Part shown: piece by piece, positions 38,412-48,751 of the stretch
How positions within the stretch are numbered: position 1 is the first letter of the stretch
Layout: each line of letters begins with the position of its first letter
NCBI RefSeq assembly: GCF_014697625.1
Contig: NZ_JACJSG010000008.1
Span: forward strand, 1 to 64,000
DNA: 64,000 nt
Origin: Anabaena azotica FACHB-119
GTDB taxonomy: Bacteria > Cyanobacteriota > Cyanobacteriia > Cyanobacteriales > Nostocaceae
Reading direction: 5' to 3'
Made by a program: the position numbers and the translations under genes
Notes under the pieces: generated by a model
Told to the model about the DNA's origin: nothing
The model's database searches: none
The model's input: only the letters and a program-made list of their open reading frames with translations

Positions 38412-39107
38412 ATGAATAATCAGAGATATTCTGCAAAGCTACAGCGATTTCAAGAACTTTTAGCAATCACTGTTTTAGGAAATATCCCTACGCTGCTACT
38501 AGGAACAAAATTAAGAAATCTCGTATATAGATTAATTTTTGCTCACTTGGGTAGCCGAGTGTACATTCAGCATGGAGTTGAACTGATTAGCGCTAGTAAT
38601 ATTGAAATTGGCAATGGTGTATATCTATTTAAGGGTGTTCGTCTTGATGCTAAAGGACATCCAAATAATAAACTTTGTTTGGCAGATAGAGTAGCGATTG
38701 AGCGAAACGTTGATATAGGTTGTTTGGACAATACCTGTATTTACATTGATGTGGAAACCTTTATTGGGCCTAATGTTTGTATTGCTGGGCCTGGGAATAT
38801 CAAAATTGGTAAGCGTTGCATGATTGCCGCTAATTCAGGTATATATGCAAACAATCACAATTTTACAGATCCCATATTACCAATTAAGTACCAAGGTGTG
38901 AGTTGTCAAGGTATTGTGATTGAGGATGATTGTTGGCTAGGGCATGGGGTAACAGTATTAGATGGCGTTACTATTGGTAAGGGTAGTGTCATTGGCGCAG
39001 GCGCAGTAGTCACCAAAGATATCCCACCGTTTTCGGTAGCTGTAGGTACGCCTGCAAGAGTCATTAAAAGCCGTATTGTTCAAGATTTAGTGACATCTGC
39101 GGATTAA
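38412..39107 (+). CDS. Hexapeptide-repeat acyltransferase (left-handed beta-helix)
   Basis: The product is about 231 aa from the ATG at 38412 (MNNQRYSAKLQRFQELLAIT); the frame is open to 38289 but the extra ~41 residues are unlike the family. A hydrophobic segment lies near residue 15 and a helix near residue 40. Then come hexapeptide turns (ASNIEIGNGVYLFKGVRLDA, NIKIGKRCMIAANSGIYANN), the catalytic His region in HNFTDPILPIKYQGV, and the C-terminal coil WLGHGVTVLDGVTIGKGSVI with GAGAVVTKDIPPFSVAVGTP. It is typical of O-acetyltransferases acting on sugars in polysaccharide or antigen synthesis. The acceptor is unknown. It is convergent with the HD gene. Confidence 0.85.
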   Translation: MNNQRYSAKLQRFQELLAITVLGNIPTLLLGTKLRNLVYRLIFAHLGSRVYIQHGVELISASNIEIGNGVYLFKGVRLDAKGHPNNKLCLADRVAIERNVDIGCLDNTCIYIDVETFIGPNVCIAGPGNIKIGKRCMIAANSGIYANNHNFTDPILPIKYQGVSCQGIVIEDDCWLGHGVTVLDGVTIGKGSVIGAGAVVTKDIPPFSVAVGTPARVIKSRIVQDLVTSAD

Positions 39108-39146
39108 AGATTGGGGTATGTAGCCCTGTCTGGGAAAACTCCTATT

Positions 39147-39206
39147 CTTCTCTGTGACTCTATGGTAAAAATAATTAATTTAACCACAGAGTCACGAGGG
39201 ACAGAG
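39147..39206. terminator. Bidirectional hairpin terminator (repeat-derived)
   Basis: CTTCTCTGTGACTCTATGG pairs with CCACAGAGTCACGAGGGACA around an AT-rich loop, between convergent genes. It has the same sequence family and same position type as 24751-24808. Confidence 0.6.
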
Positions 39207-39214
39207 TTAAGAGG

Positions 39215-41713
39215 TTATTCCTTCCCCGACTTTGACTTAGGATAAGCAATACGCTTATGGTGGAATTGCTGCCAAACTTCTACAAAGATTTCGGCAATTT
39301 GTGACATTTCTTCTCGCGTTAATCCAGAATCAATTAGTTGATTGTCTTGCCATCTAGCACGGAGAATATTGTTTAACATGGTTAAGGCTTTTTCATTATC
39401 GACATCCTTAAGCGATCGCAATGCAGCCTCACAAGCATCCGCTAGCATGACTATTCCTGTTTCCCGCGATTGGGGAATTGGCCCATCATAACGAAAATCG
39501 GCTTCATTCACGACAATTTTAGGATCTGTCTGTGCCATCTGTTCTGCTTGGTGATGAAAATAGGCAATCAACATCGTTCCTTGATGTTCGGGGATGAAAG
39601 CTTGTATCGCTGTTGGTAACAGATGTCTCCGCGCCATTACCAAACCTTCACTAACGTGCTTCTTAATAATTTCCGCACTCTTCCAAGGATCTTTAATCTC
39701 AGTTTCGTGTTTATTTGGCTCCCCCATTTGGTTCTCAATAAAACCCAGGGGATCGTGCATTTTCCCGATATCGTGATATAATGTTCCAGCCCTCACCAAT
39801 TCCACATTACATCCCAACTTCTTAGCAGCAGCTTCCGCCAGGGTAGCTACAAGTAGGGTATGTTGAAATGTCCCTGGTGTTTCCGTGGCTAACCGTTTTA
39901 ATAACGGACGATTAGGATTAGCTAATTCTGCTAACCGAATTGGGGTGACTAAATCAAACAGCTTTTCTAAGTAAGGACTTAAGCCCAAAGCCACGATACT
40001 CCAAACCAGCCCAGATAAAGTAAATAACCCTGCTTCTTGGAGGATGAAATACCAAGATGAACCAAAAACCGCACCAACTAAGACTTTCATCAACAGGTAA
40101 ACACCACCCTGCGTGCCGGCGATCGCTACACCCAACAGCGCCAATTCCTCACGCGATCGCAGTGTATAAGCAATGTAACTACCTAAAAGTCCCCCAGCCG
40201 CACCAGCAACTAACCCAATGATGCTGATTTCCATACTTATAGGTAGTATAAACAACAGTAAGCCAATTACTGTCATGCCCAACCTACGCCCGTAAAAGCT
40301 ACCTAACAGTAAACCTACAGCACTCCAGGTAGTATATGATATCCCAGTCGCTAAGACTCCAGGTATACTCAAGGTTAGCAACAAAACTAGCAGGCGATCG
40401 CGTTGGCGTAATGGGCATTTACCTTGCTTCTCCACTAAAACATAGATAAAAACTCCCCCCGTCACCAAGCCGCCCAAATTCAGCAAAGCCAGCCAATTAT
40501 TTTCTCGGCTAATCAGTTGATAATGCTCTAATACCTGAAAATCCCACTGACTAATTTTCTTCCCTTTCTTGACAATAACTGCATCTTTTTTGATCTCAAC
40601 CATGACAGGCTCAACAATCGATGCAGCTTGTTGAGCCTGTTTTTTAGATTGTTCCTCATCTTTCTTCAGATTTGGTTGCAGCACAGCCAACAATAGTTTA
40701 GTCGCCAAAGATTCAGCATTATCGGGAACAAGCGCCTTCACTTGCAAACTGACAGCATTTTTTAAAACATTATCTGGTAAACCTACAGGAATACCTTGAG
40801 CTAAAATCCTTTCCGCACTTTGGCGAACACCCTTTTGAGTTTTTATCCATTCATCATCTGATAATTCTAATAGAGCAGTGTCATGATAAATTGTTTGTGT
40901 CGTAATTGTATCTATGTGTAAAAGTTGTACAGTCGCTTGGGCATAAGCTTCTCTTGCTTGAGAAATTTTATTGATTAGTGAAGATAAATTCTGCTCGGAA
41001 GTTGTGACACGATAAGTAGATAATTCTGCCAACGCCTGCATAAACTCCATTTTTGTAGCGACTTCAGCAGTTTTTGCGGCGGGAGAAGCATATTTGTTGA
41101 GTTGATTAGAGTCAATAGAGATACCTGGGACTTGGCTTTCCCCAGTTGAGGATACCTTGGGTAAGGGAAGTGTTAGGGAAGTTTTTGTTCCACCGTTAGA
41201 GGACTTGTGTTTTTGGCTGGACTTTTGCCACAATAACCCCAGATTCTTTTGATTAGTCTTATCCAAAGCCACCAAAATCATCTGCCATTCCGACTCAGGA
41301 CAAGAGCGCAGATAATGTTGGCTCGATAGAGACAGCAATGAAGTATCATAAAAAGGAAAAGAACCTGCACTGATGCGGATTTCGCTCCCTTCATCCAGAG
41401 TTTTTTGTAAATTTTGGTGGATCTGTGCGTTAATTGTCGCATCAATCATTAAGACTGGTGCGGAAGTTCTACTCACCGCTTTACGGTGAGCTTCAGTTTG
41501 TTGTTTATCCTCGATACTAGCATTATAAGGCGCTCTCATCGTCTGTGGTGCAACAGTACCTATTTTGAGTCTGGGTTGGTTATATAACTTATGACCAATT
41601 ACCCCAGTCAGGGATACAACTGCGATCGCCAAAACGACTGAGGAACGCTTTTCATGCACCCAACTCAGGCTTGCTGCACCCATCCAATTCTTATTTTTGA
41701 ACGATTTTGCCAT
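39215..41713 (-). CDS. 7TM-HD phosphohydrolase (PgpH-type)
   Basis: The product is 832 aa. A first membrane helix lies near residue 28 (VVLAIAVVSLTGVIGHKLY). A long extracytoplasmic 7TMR-HDED-like domain follows to about residue 400. Then come about seven membrane helices (WLALLNLGGLVTGGVFIYVL ... LSGLVWSIVALGLSPYLEKL). The cytoplasmic HD domain follows (TFQHTLLVATLAEAAAKKLG, AGTLYHDIGKMHDPLGFIEN, ALTMLNNILRARW). This is the architecture of PgpH-type cyclic di-AMP phosphodiesterases. Hydrolysis of c-di-AMP is likely by homology and not shown here. It is a single gene on the minus strand; the start is the ATG at 41713. Confidence 0.9.
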   Translation of the reverse strand: MAKSFKNKNWMGAASLSWVHEKRSSVVLAIAVVSLTGVIGHKLYNQPRLKIGTVAPQTMRAPYNASIEDKQQTEAHRKAVSRTSAPVLMIDATINAQIHQNLQKTLDEGSEIRISAGSFPFYDTSLLSLSSQHYLRSCPESEWQMILVALDKTNQKNLGLLWQKSSQKHKSSNGGTKTSLTLPLPKVSSTGESQVPGISIDSNQLNKYASPAAKTAEVATKMEFMQALAELSTYRVTTSEQNLSSLINKISQAREAYAQATVQLLHIDTITTQTIYHDTALLELSDDEWIKTQKGVRQSAERILAQGIPVGLPDNVLKNAVSLQVKALVPDNAESLATKLLLAVLQPNLKKDEEQSKKQAQQAASIVEPVMVEIKKDAVIVKKGKKISQWDFQVLEHYQLISRENNWLALLNLGGLVTGGVFIYVLVEKQGKCPLRQRDRLLVLLLTLSIPGVLATGISYTTWSAVGLLLGSFYGRRLGMTVIGLLLFILPISMEISIIGLVAGAAGGLLGSYIAYTLRSREELALLGVAIAGTQGGVYLLMKVLVGAVFGSSWYFILQEAGLFTLSGLVWSIVALGLSPYLEKLFDLVTPIRLAELANPNRPLLKRLATETPGTFQHTLLVATLAEAAAKKLGCNVELVRAGTLYHDIGKMHDPLGFIENQMGEPNKHETEIKDPWKSAEIIKKHVSEGLVMARRHLLPTAIQAFIPEHQGTMLIAYFHHQAEQMAQTDPKIVVNEADFRYDGPIPQSRETGIVMLADACEAALRSLKDVDNEKALTMLNNILRARWQDNQLIDSGLTREEMSQIAEIFVEVWQQFHHKRIAYPKSKSGKE

Positions 41714-41920
41714 TTTGCTAGCTCTTTGAGTCTAAAAAGCTGATGCAATGAGCTTTTTTTCCAATTGTACAAATGAGAGCATTGGGGAATGCTGAGTAAT
41801 TATTTTCTCCTCTGCTCCTCTGCTCCGGTTGGTGAGCGCAGCCGTTCTCTACGAGAGGCTGCGCCAAAGGGTTAGCGTCTCCAAAGGAGAACCACTGCTC
41901 CCTCATCCTCCTCATCTCCC

Positions 41921-42856
41921 CTAACCCCCGCGAATTACACGAGGTGCTGCATATACAGAAAGTGGAACCGATTGATTAGACATAATAAATCCTGGTTCTG
42001 AGAACATCCTCAAATCTAAGGGAAGATTATACACTCCTGACCACACAGCCCCAAGGGCATCGGCTAATTCTAACATCTGGCGGGCATTACTTCTTGCGTG
42101 AACTGCTGAGTCGGTTGATAAAAGTGAAATCTGCCAATTGGCGGGAATACCTACAGTACTGTTATAACTTCCCGATAAAGCACCAGTAATAGCTGCTATT
42201 GTTTGAGAGTGGACAGATTCTAGCGATAAGCCACGCAACACCGATAAACGAAAGTCTTCTAAAGTGCTGAGAAAGCAGTAAAATGCCACAGCCACAACGT
42301 AAGAAAGTTTTTCTTCCTTACTCAACTGGGCTGACAATTTTTCTAAGCCTGCGTGCTGTTCTAATAGTTTGTCAATAATTAATAACTTCTGGGGGAGTAA
42401 TGTTTCCGTTTCCCCAATGAAAGAGATAATTTGCGGTATCAGGGTTTGGCGACGTAATTTCTCTGTCAGTGATTGAGCGATCGCATATCCTATCGCCATT
42501 GTACAATCACGCATCACTGGGTCATCATCGCCTATTTTCAACACCCGCAGCAAATTCTGACGCAACTTCACCGGGTTTTCGTGAAAAAAAATTGCTATGG
42601 GAATTGTGGCAAAAATTATGTTTATTTTATGACCTAAGTCTACAGGCGATGTCAGAAATTCTTGTTGATAACGCCCCAGCCACTCATCTACATCTAGTTT
42701 TCCCAAGGTTATCAAACTTTCGACACCAGGAATAATACTTTTACTAAAGTTCGGGTCACTTTCACCCTGCTTGTTTCCTCCACTTTGAGCTAAATTTTCC
42801 CCTAATACTCCTCCAAGCAGAGTTCCCCTAAATCTACTAACCAACGAGTAGCGCAT
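41921..42856 (-). CDS. ADP-ribosylglycohydrolase-fold protein
   Basis: The product is 311 aa. The N-terminus SRFRGTLLGGVLGENLAQSG and the late motif AITGALSGSYNSTVGIPANW are characteristic of the ADP-ribosylglycohydrolase (DraG/ARH) all-alpha fold. The expected acidic metal ligands of active enzymes are not obvious at the usual places (GGVLGENLA rather than a GDALG-type motif), so activity is doubtful. It is cytosolic, monocistronic and not linked to nif genes here. It could be a diverged regulator or an inactive member. Confidence 0.75.
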   Translation of the reverse strand: MRYSLVSRFRGTLLGGVLGENLAQSGGNKQGESDPNFSKSIIPGVESLITLGKLDVDEWLGRYQQEFLTSPVDLGHKINIIFATIPIAIFFHENPVKLRQNLLRVLKIGDDDPVMRDCTMAIGYAIAQSLTEKLRRQTLIPQIISFIGETETLLPQKLLIIDKLLEQHAGLEKLSAQLSKEEKLSYVVAVAFYCFLSTLEDFRLSVLRGLSLESVHSQTIAAITGALSGSYNSTVGIPANWQISLLSTDSAVHARSNARQMLELADALGAVWSGVYNLPLDLRMFSEPGFIMSNQSVPLSVYAAPRVIRGG

Positions 42857-42966
42857 AATTTTCCAGAGTTAAAAGCAAGTTATTTTAACTCTACTAGATG
42901 GGGGACTGGGGATTGGGGAAGGGGGAAGGGGGAAAGGGGAAGGGGGAAAGGTAAAAGACTATCTCC

Positions 42967-43428
42967 TCATCTCCCCCCACTCCCTCGCAAATGCTCCACC
43001 AACGCCTGTAAACCCAGCAGGTAGCTTTGCACACCAAAACCGCTTATCTGTCCTATCACCACAGGGGCGATATAAGAATGATGGCGGAACTCTTCTCTAC
43101 GGTAGATATTGCTGAGATGGACTTCTACTGTAGGTAAATTTACAGCAGCGATCGCATCTCGCAAAGCCACGCTCGTATGGGTATAAGCTCCTGCATTTAT
43201 CAAAATTCCTTGATATTTCCCCAGAGCCTCATGAATAGCATCTACTAACACTCCTTCATGATTTGACTGGAGGGGAAACACTTGAGCCTGTAACTTTAGC
43301 GCCACTTCTGCTAGTAAGTTATTGATTTCAGCCAAAGTTGTAGAGCCATAAACGCCGGGTTCTCTTTTCCCCAGCATATTTAGGTTTGGCCCATGTAGCA
43401 CCAAAATACTTAGAGGTTGCACTGTCAA
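42967..43428 (-). CDS. aroQ: 3-dehydroquinate dehydratase, type II
   Basis: The product is 153 aa, the typical length. It catalyses the third step of the shikimate pathway. It shows [21 protein letters not shown] with the catalytic Tyr on the flexible loop, [20 protein letters not shown], the substrate-binding [20 protein letters not shown], and [20 protein letters not shown] with the catalytic His. The start is a TTG at 43428 with AAGG about 8 bases upstream; a GTG at 43422 is possible. No ATG is available. It lies 19 bases after the small gene at 43448-43585 and is probably co-transcribed with it. Confidence 0.94.
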   Translation of the reverse strand: MTVQPLSILVLHGPNLNMLGKREPGVYGSTTLAEINNLLAEVALKLQAQVFPLQSNHEGVLVDAIHEALGKYQGILINAGAYTHTSVALRDAIAAVNLPTVEVHLSNIYRREEFRHHSYIAPVVIGQISGFGVQSYLLGLQALVEHLRGSGGR

Positions 43429-43447
43429 GTTTTGTACCTTCAGGCTT

Positions 43448-43585
43448 TTAACGACGACGCGAGCGATCGTTTACAGGAATCGGAATCAGTTCCGGTTCCG
43501 GCTCTGCTTCTGGCCCCAGCAGAGACTCAATAAGCTTGCGGGCCAATTCTTTCAGCTTTTCCAGTACCTTTTCTATATAGTCCAT
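43448..43585 (-). CDS. Small conserved 45-aa protein upstream of aroQ
   Basis: The product is 45 aa, starting at the ATG at 43585 with AGGAG 11 bases upstream and ending at TAA 43448. The N-terminal half is an amphipathic helix ([24 protein letters not shown]). The rest is an acidic Pro/Glu stretch ([18 protein letters not shown]) and an arginine tail (RRR). It resembles a small protein I have seen in other Nostocales. The coupled position before aroQ supports its being a real gene. Its role is unknown: it could bind membranes through the helix, or act as a leader. Confidence 0.75.
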   Translation of the reverse strand: MDYIEKVLEKLKELARKLIESLLGPEAEPEPELIPIPVNDRSRRR

Positions 43586-43802
43586 TAAACTGACCGCTCC
43601 TGAGATACTAACTCAACTTTGACTAACAGCTACGCTCAAACTAGCGTAATTTTGCACCTCTAGCCTACAACCGGGCTGATACATATTTTTTTATTACAGC
43701 CCCAGGCTAATTTTAAAAATTCAATGTTGTTATCTCCCTTACTTTTTAGAGTATCACATCCGCAGTTTATCGCACCGCATCTTAAGGTGGTCATTGGTTA
43801 AA

Positions 43803-43865
<63 letters not shown>

Positions 43866-43927
43866 AGTCCTTCGTTAATAATCTTTTAACTATTGACTGT
43901 TGACCGTTGACCGTTGACTGTTGACTG

Positions 43928-46570
43928 TTAGGCTCCTTTCTTTTTGGTAGCCGTGCTAGACTTTGCTGTTGATTTGGATTTAGTCGCTGTGGTTTTAGTG
44001 GTTTTGCGTGTGGTTTTAGAGGTTGAGGCTTTGGCTGATAGTAACTCCAGCGCTGTAGCTAGTGTCACATCTTCAACTGATGTACCTTCAGGGATACCTA
44101 CGTTTGTCTTACCATGTTTGATGTAAGGGCCGTAAGGGCCATCGTAGATGTTGATTGGGGCATCGTCTTCTGGGTGTGTACCTAGTTCGCGTAGAGCCGC
44201 TTTTGATTTGCTACTAGTAGAACCACGAGTTTTTTTCGGTTCAGATATCAACTCTAACGCTCGTTCTAGGGTAATTGTCAAGACATCATCACTTGCTTTC
44301 AAGGAACGATAGTCTTTACCTTCTTTTCCTTGGTCGTGGACGACGTAGGGGCCGAAACGTCCTAAACTAGCTTGAATTTTGCCTCCGGTCGTTGGGTGTG
44401 TTCCCAATGTCCGGGGTAGGGACAACAAACCCACAGCCGTTTCTAAGGTGATATTTTCTGGGGTCACACCTTTGGGTAAAGAGGCTTGTTTGGGTTTGGG
44501 GTTTTCATCAGACTTATCACCCAATTGGACGTAAGGCCCGTAAGCGCCAATTTTGACGTAAATTGGTTCTCCCGTTTCGGGATGACGGCCGAGTTGGTCT
44601 GGGCCGACAGTTTTTTGCCGCAAAATGACTTCTACCTGTTTGGGGTCGAGGTCGGCTGGTGTTAAATCTTTAGGAATTGAGGCGGTAACTACTTCATCAC
44701 CATTTTCTACCTCAATGTAAGGCCCATACTTACCTATACGAACTTTAGCTGCTAAGTTTTCTAGTTCTACGGTTCTGGCTTTAGTCGCATCAATTTGGCT
44801 TTCCCGTTCTTTGACTAGGGTTTCCAAACCTTTATCCCCTAAATAAAAGTCCCGGAGGTAGGGTAGCCACTCTGCTTCACCATCAGCAATATCATCCAAG
44901 GTTTGCTCCATTTTGGAAGTAAAGCTGGGGTCAACGATATCAGGGAAATGTTTCTCTAACAGGTCGGTGACAGCGAAGGCGGTAAAAGTGGGGATGAGGG
45001 CGTTATTCACCAGTTGGGCGTAACCCTTATCGATGATTGTACCGATGATGCTGGCGTAGGTACTAGGGCGACCAATACCTTCACTTTCTAGGGTTTTGAC
45101 TAGGGTAGCTTCAGTGTATCTGGCTGGGGGTTGGGTTTCGTGACCCACTGCTTCGATATTTTTACAATCTGGATGATCCCCCACTTTCAGGTTAGGTAGG
45201 ATGATTTCTTGGTCTTCCAATGCTGCATCTGGGTCATCGGAACCTTCAACGTAGGCGCGTAAATAGCCAGGAAAATCAATACGCTTACCGGAAGCGCGGA
45301 AAAGTGCATCTTCGACTTGCAACTGGACTGTGATTTGGGTTTGGCGGGAGTCAGCCATTTGACAGGCGACGGTACGCTTCCAAATCAAATCATAAAGGGC
45401 AAGTTCGCGACCGCTTAAGCCAGTTTCTTGGGGAGTGCGGAAGGTGCTACCCGCAGGTCGGATGGCTTCGTGGGCTTCCTGTGCGCCTTTAGATTTGGTG
45501 GTGTATTGTCGGGGTTGGGGGCTGAGGTATTGTTTGCCGTATAACTGTTCTACACAACTGCGAGCAGCTGCGATCGCCTGTTCTGACAAATGCACCGAAT
45601 CTGTACGCATATAGGTAATATACCCTTGCTCGTACAAGTTCTGTGCAATCCTCATCGTATCCCTTGCTGACAAGCGCAGTTTCCGGTTAGATTCCTGTTG
45701 TAATGTCGAAGTGGTGAACGGTGGCGCGGGTTTGCGTGTAACTGGGCGTTCGTCTACCTCTGAGACATTCCAAACTTTACCTATGAGGCGTTCTTGTAGT
45801 GCTTGTGCATCTGCTTCACTCAGCAGCACCACATTGCGTCCGGCAGCGATTTGTCCTGTTGAAGGGTCAAAATCGCTACCTGTTGCCACTTTCCTGCCTG
45901 CTAGGGTGATTAACTGGGCGGTAAATGGGCCTTTATTTTGCTCCAGGTATGCCTTCAAGTCCCAATATGTACCTTCACGGAAAGCGCGGCGTTGGCGTTC
46001 CTTATTTACCAACAGTCGCACCGCAACAGACTGTACCCGTCCCGCCGACAAGCCCCAGGCAATTTTCTTCCACAACAGAGGAGATAGGGTATAGCCCACC
46101 AAGCGATCCAAAATTCGCCTTGTTTCCTGGGCGCGTACTAACTGCTCATCAATATTGCGGCAGTTCTTCAAAGCTTTTTTGATAGCTTCCTGAGTAATTT
46201 CATGGAACACCATCCGCTTTGTCGGCACTTTTGGCTTGAGTATCTGGTATAAATGCCAACTAATACTTTCGCCTTCCCGGTCTTCGTCAGTTGCCAAAAT
46301 CAGTTCATCAGCATCTTTGAGTGCTTCCTTGAGCTGGGTGACAACTTTCTTTTTGTCTTTGGGGACAACATACACTGGTTCAAAGTCAGCGTCCACATTT
46401 ACCCCAAGCTGCGCCCATGCTTCCCCTTTCACAGTGGCGGGAATTTCACTAGCTGACTGGGGTAGATCACGCACATGACCCATCGACGCTTCTACTCGAT
46501 AGTCTTTGGGTAAGTAGTTGCGGATGGTACGAGCTTTGGTTGGAGATTCGACAATGACGAGAGTTGACAT
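43928..46570 (-). CDS. topA: DNA topoisomerase I (type IA)
   Basis: The product is 880 aa. It relaxes negative supercoils through a tyrosyl-DNA intermediate. The Toprim domain is at the N-terminus ([20 protein letters not shown], and [20 protein letters not shown] with the metal-binding acids). The core carries [20 protein letters not shown] and the active-site motif [17 protein letters not shown]. From about residue 590 to 860 come repeated C-terminal units ([44 protein letters not shown]) characteristic of cyanobacterial TopA in place of zinc fingers. The basic Lys/Thr/Ser-rich tail ([20 protein letters not shown]) probably binds DNA. The start is the ATG at 46570. Confidence 0.97.
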   Translation of the reverse strand: MSTLVIVESPTKARTIRNYLPKDYRVEASMGHVRDLPQSASEIPATVKGEAWAQLGVNVDADFEPVYVVPKDKKKVVTQLKEALKDADELILATDEDREGESISWHLYQILKPKVPTKRMVFHEITQEAIKKALKNCRNIDEQLVRAQETRRILDRLVGYTLSPLLWKKIAWGLSAGRVQSVAVRLLVNKERQRRAFREGTYWDLKAYLEQNKGPFTAQLITLAGRKVATGSDFDPSTGQIAAGRNVVLLSEADAQALQERLIGKVWNVSEVDERPVTRKPAPPFTTSTLQQESNRKLRLSARDTMRIAQNLYEQGYITYMRTDSVHLSEQAIAAARSCVEQLYGKQYLSPQPRQYTTKSKGAQEAHEAIRPAGSTFRTPQETGLSGRELALYDLIWKRTVACQMADSRQTQITVQLQVEDALFRASGKRIDFPGYLRAYVEGSDDPDAALEDQEIILPNLKVGDHPDCKNIEAVGHETQPPARYTEATLVKTLESEGIGRPSTYASIIGTIIDKGYAQLVNNALIPTFTAFAVTDLLEKHFPDIVDPSFTSKMEQTLDDIADGEAEWLPYLRDFYLGDKGLETLVKERESQIDATKARTVELENLAAKVRIGKYGPYIEVENGDEVVTASIPKDLTPADLDPKQVEVILRQKTVGPDQLGRHPETGEPIYVKIGAYGPYVQLGDKSDENPKPKQASLPKGVTPENITLETAVGLLSLPRTLGTHPTTGGKIQASLGRFGPYVVHDQGKEGKDYRSLKASDDVLTITLERALELISEPKKTRGSTSSKSKAALRELGTHPEDDAPINIYDGPYGPYIKHGKTNVGIPEGTSVEDVTLATALELLSAKASTSKTTRKTTKTTATKSKSTAKSSTATKKKGA

Positions 46571-47008
46571 GGAATTTCAAAAAAAAGAATAGCTATGAAG
46601 CTAAACAGTCAAATTGGGCTAATTTCGGTGAAATGTCAAGATGAAACGTTACGATCGCTTGAGTTTGAGCCTCATCAAAAATTGTTTGGGGGTTAAATAT
46701 CCTTCAAACTTCGGGCTTAGTCCTTTCTAGAGCATATGTTAGAAGAATGCTAATAGAATTTCCAGCTATTTCCATCTTTAACTTATCAACAGCATAATTG
46801 GCGACTGTGATTTTCCAAAATCCCCCGTGAGTTTATTTTAGAGGCAGGAGACAGTTGACAGTTGACAGTTGTCAGTTGTTATTCTCCCCTGCTCCCCTGC
46901 TTCCTCATCTCCCCTCAGTCCCCAGTCCCCAAATTCCTGTGCCAAAATTAAAGCAAACTTGAAACAAAAAGCGAAGTGGGGTTTTTACTCATCCCCAGGA
47001 GACGAACT
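46571..47008. other. Divergent intergenic region
   Basis: About 440 bases lie between topA and the GHKH-motif gene. They contain short CAGTTGACAGTTGACAGTTG repeat units near 46855 and a C-rich CTCCCCTGCTCCCCTGC tract near 46885. No gene is seen. Confidence 0.4.
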
Positions 47009-47302
47009 ATGCAGCCAATTCGTCAAGGCGATGTTATTTTACTACCTGTGCAAGAAGTTACAGGAGAAATGATACCTCACTTAACTTTAGCCGAAGGCGA
47101 GGTAACAGGGCATAAGCACCGCATCACCCAGGGCGAGGCACAATTATTCAACAAAGATGGCACACTTTACTTGCGTGTATTATCCGAAACCGCCTTGCTA
47201 ACCCATGAAGAACATAAAGCAATTCCCATTCCTCAAGGTTATTGGAGAATAAAAATTCAACGCGAATACGAACCTGAAGGTTGGCGTTATATCGCTGATT
47301 AA
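47009..47302 (+). CDS. Small conserved protein with GHKH motif, paired with DUF6745
   Basis: The product is 97 aa from the ATG at 47009 (MQPIRQGDVILLPVQEVTGE) with CAGGAG 7-8 bases upstream; the longer frame from 46976 is rejected. It is beta-rich. LAEGEVTGHKHRITQGEAQL contains the GHKH motif, and LSETALLTHEEHKAIPIPQG contains HEEH. Together these could bind a metal. The C-terminus is YWRIKIQREYEPEGWRYIAD. Homologous small proteins occur next to DUF6745 genes in other bacteria as I recall, and here the DUF6745-like gene starts 162 bases downstream on the same strand. Function unknown. Confidence 0.75.
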   Translation: MQPIRQGDVILLPVQEVTGEMIPHLTLAEGEVTGHKHRITQGEAQLFNKDGTLYLRVLSETALLTHEEHKAIPIPQGYWRIKIQREYEPEGWRYIAD

Positions 47303-47464
47303 AAATCCCCACCTCTCAACCTAAAGCCTCCGCGTTCCTCCGCGCCCTCTGCGTTTTAAAACACTCCTCAAAAATTACTTCTCACAGGCAAATATCATAA
47401 CTGCTATTAACGTTATATAAGTATAAAATTTTGTAGACATTACTTGATAATTTAAAGTAATAAA

Positions 47465-48562
47465 ATGATAAATAAGCTAACGTCTGAGAAAAAAGCTTTG
47501 ATTCCATCTTACTTGGAGAGGTGGCGAAATATAGTCCTTTCATCTGAGCCAATTGATAGGAGGAAAGCAGTAGAAATTGTTGAATATATGTACTCATTGG
47601 TGGGAATAAAAACCCCAAAAGTTATTTTTTGTAATAGCCCGTATACTACTATTAACCAAATGCTGGTAGATGCCAATCAAGAGCATCTGCAAAAAAATAT
47701 CACAAAAAATGTAGAAAAAATTGTCAATGATCAACTAGAAGACTTTGCCAAAAAAACTTCTTTATATAAAGCTAATTTAATAGATATACAAAATCTAAAT
47801 AATGAAGAAAAGATAAATATAGAGTCCTTAGATGAATTAGAAGAATTAGATGCAAGAGAAGAAAATAACTTAGATTTACTACGGATGATTTTTAGCATAA
47901 ATCAATCTGAGTTAGTTTGGCAGTTTTGGTGTAAAAAAATAGAACCAAAAGGCATTTCCTCATTTGATTGGTTTTCTACTGCTGCTACGTTCGATTTCTT
48001 TACTTCAGAGCTTGATTGTGACTACGACCCTAAAGTTTATCAATTTGTCGATCAAGTTGTGCGTGCAGGGGTATTTATATTTCCTTTTGAAGAATGTTGT
48101 TTTATTTGCGATCGCCCCACTAAATTATTATTTGACAATGAAAATCGATTCCATGCTGAAGGCGAAACAGCTATTCAGTTTGCAGACGGATACAGCATCT
48201 ACTCCTATCATGGCGTTACCTTACCGGAAAAGTACGGCAAACTCCACCCGCAGCGATGGAAACCTCAATGGCTACTCACAGAAACAAACGCCGAACTACG
48301 CCGCATCTTAATCCAAGGTATCGGTTACGCGCGGATCTGCCAAGAACTGCAAGCAGTGGAACTAGATAGCTGGGCTGAATATACCCTTTTGCAGATTGAC
48401 AACCCTATAGATGTTGAGCCAGTCTATTTATTAAAAATGACCTGCCCCAGCACAGGATTTATTCACGTTTTGCGGGTTCCACCCCAGACAAAATCAGCCC
48501 GTGAAGCCATCCGTTGGGTAAATTGGGGAGTCGATCCAGAAGATTTCTCTAGGCAAAGCTAA
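47465..48562 (+). CDS. DUF6745-like protein
   Basis: The product is 365 aa. The N-terminal helical region reads TSEKKALIPSYLERWRNIVL, SSEPIDRRKAVEIVEYMYSL, PKVIFCNSPYTT. The middle is a variable acidic region. The C-terminal domain is strongly patterned: CCFICDRPTKLLFDNENRFH, AIQFADGYSIYSYHGVTLPE, QWLLTETNAELRRILIQGIG, YLLKMTCPSTGFIHVLRVPP, SAREAIRWVNWG. This agrees with the uncharacterised DUF6745 family. No enzymatic motif is recognised. It is probably cytosolic. It pairs with the preceding GHKH gene. The first half is more AT-rich than the second, so it may have been assembled or have diverged unevenly. Confidence 0.72.
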   Translation: MINKLTSEKKALIPSYLERWRNIVLSSEPIDRRKAVEIVEYMYSLVGIKTPKVIFCNSPYTTINQMLVDANQEHLQKNITKNVEKIVNDQLEDFAKKTSLYKANLIDIQNLNNEEKINIESLDELEELDAREENNLDLLRMIFSINQSELVWQFWCKKIEPKGISSFDWFSTAATFDFFTSELDCDYDPKVYQFVDQVVRAGVFIFPFEECCFICDRPTKLLFDNENRFHAEGETAIQFADGYSIYSYHGVTLPEKYGKLHPQRWKPQWLLTETNAELRRILIQGIGYARICQELQAVELDSWAEYTLLQIDNPIDVEPVYLLKMTCPSTGFIHVLRVPPQTKSAREAIRWVNWGVDPEDFSRQS

Positions 48563-48751
48563 TAGTTATTATAAAAATTTCGTATTTTACCATACATTTG
48601 CACAAAAATATCGCTAAAAGCTTTACTAATAATAAAGATGTGGTAACATTTAAAATAGAGAAGTTAACGGCGATACGTATCTTGTTGTTAGTAATAATTG
48701 CAAGCGGCTCCCGGATAAACATCTCTGCATCAATGGATTCTGGAGAGTTTC
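48563..48751 (+). promoter_or_regulatory. Leader region of the RNA-binding protein gene
   Basis: The ~190 bases upstream of the RRM gene probably include its promoter and a long 5' leader ending GATTCTGGAGAGTTTCATG. Related cyanobacterial rbp genes are cold-induced and controlled through a long untranslated leader; that is known from the family and not shown here. A 69-codon frame from 48598 overlaps the RRM start in another frame and is not called. Confidence 0.45.

Noticed and set aside
41718..41915. 65-codon minus-strand frame after the 7TM-HD gene
   Set aside because: It consists of low-quality intergenic repeat DNA and has no support.
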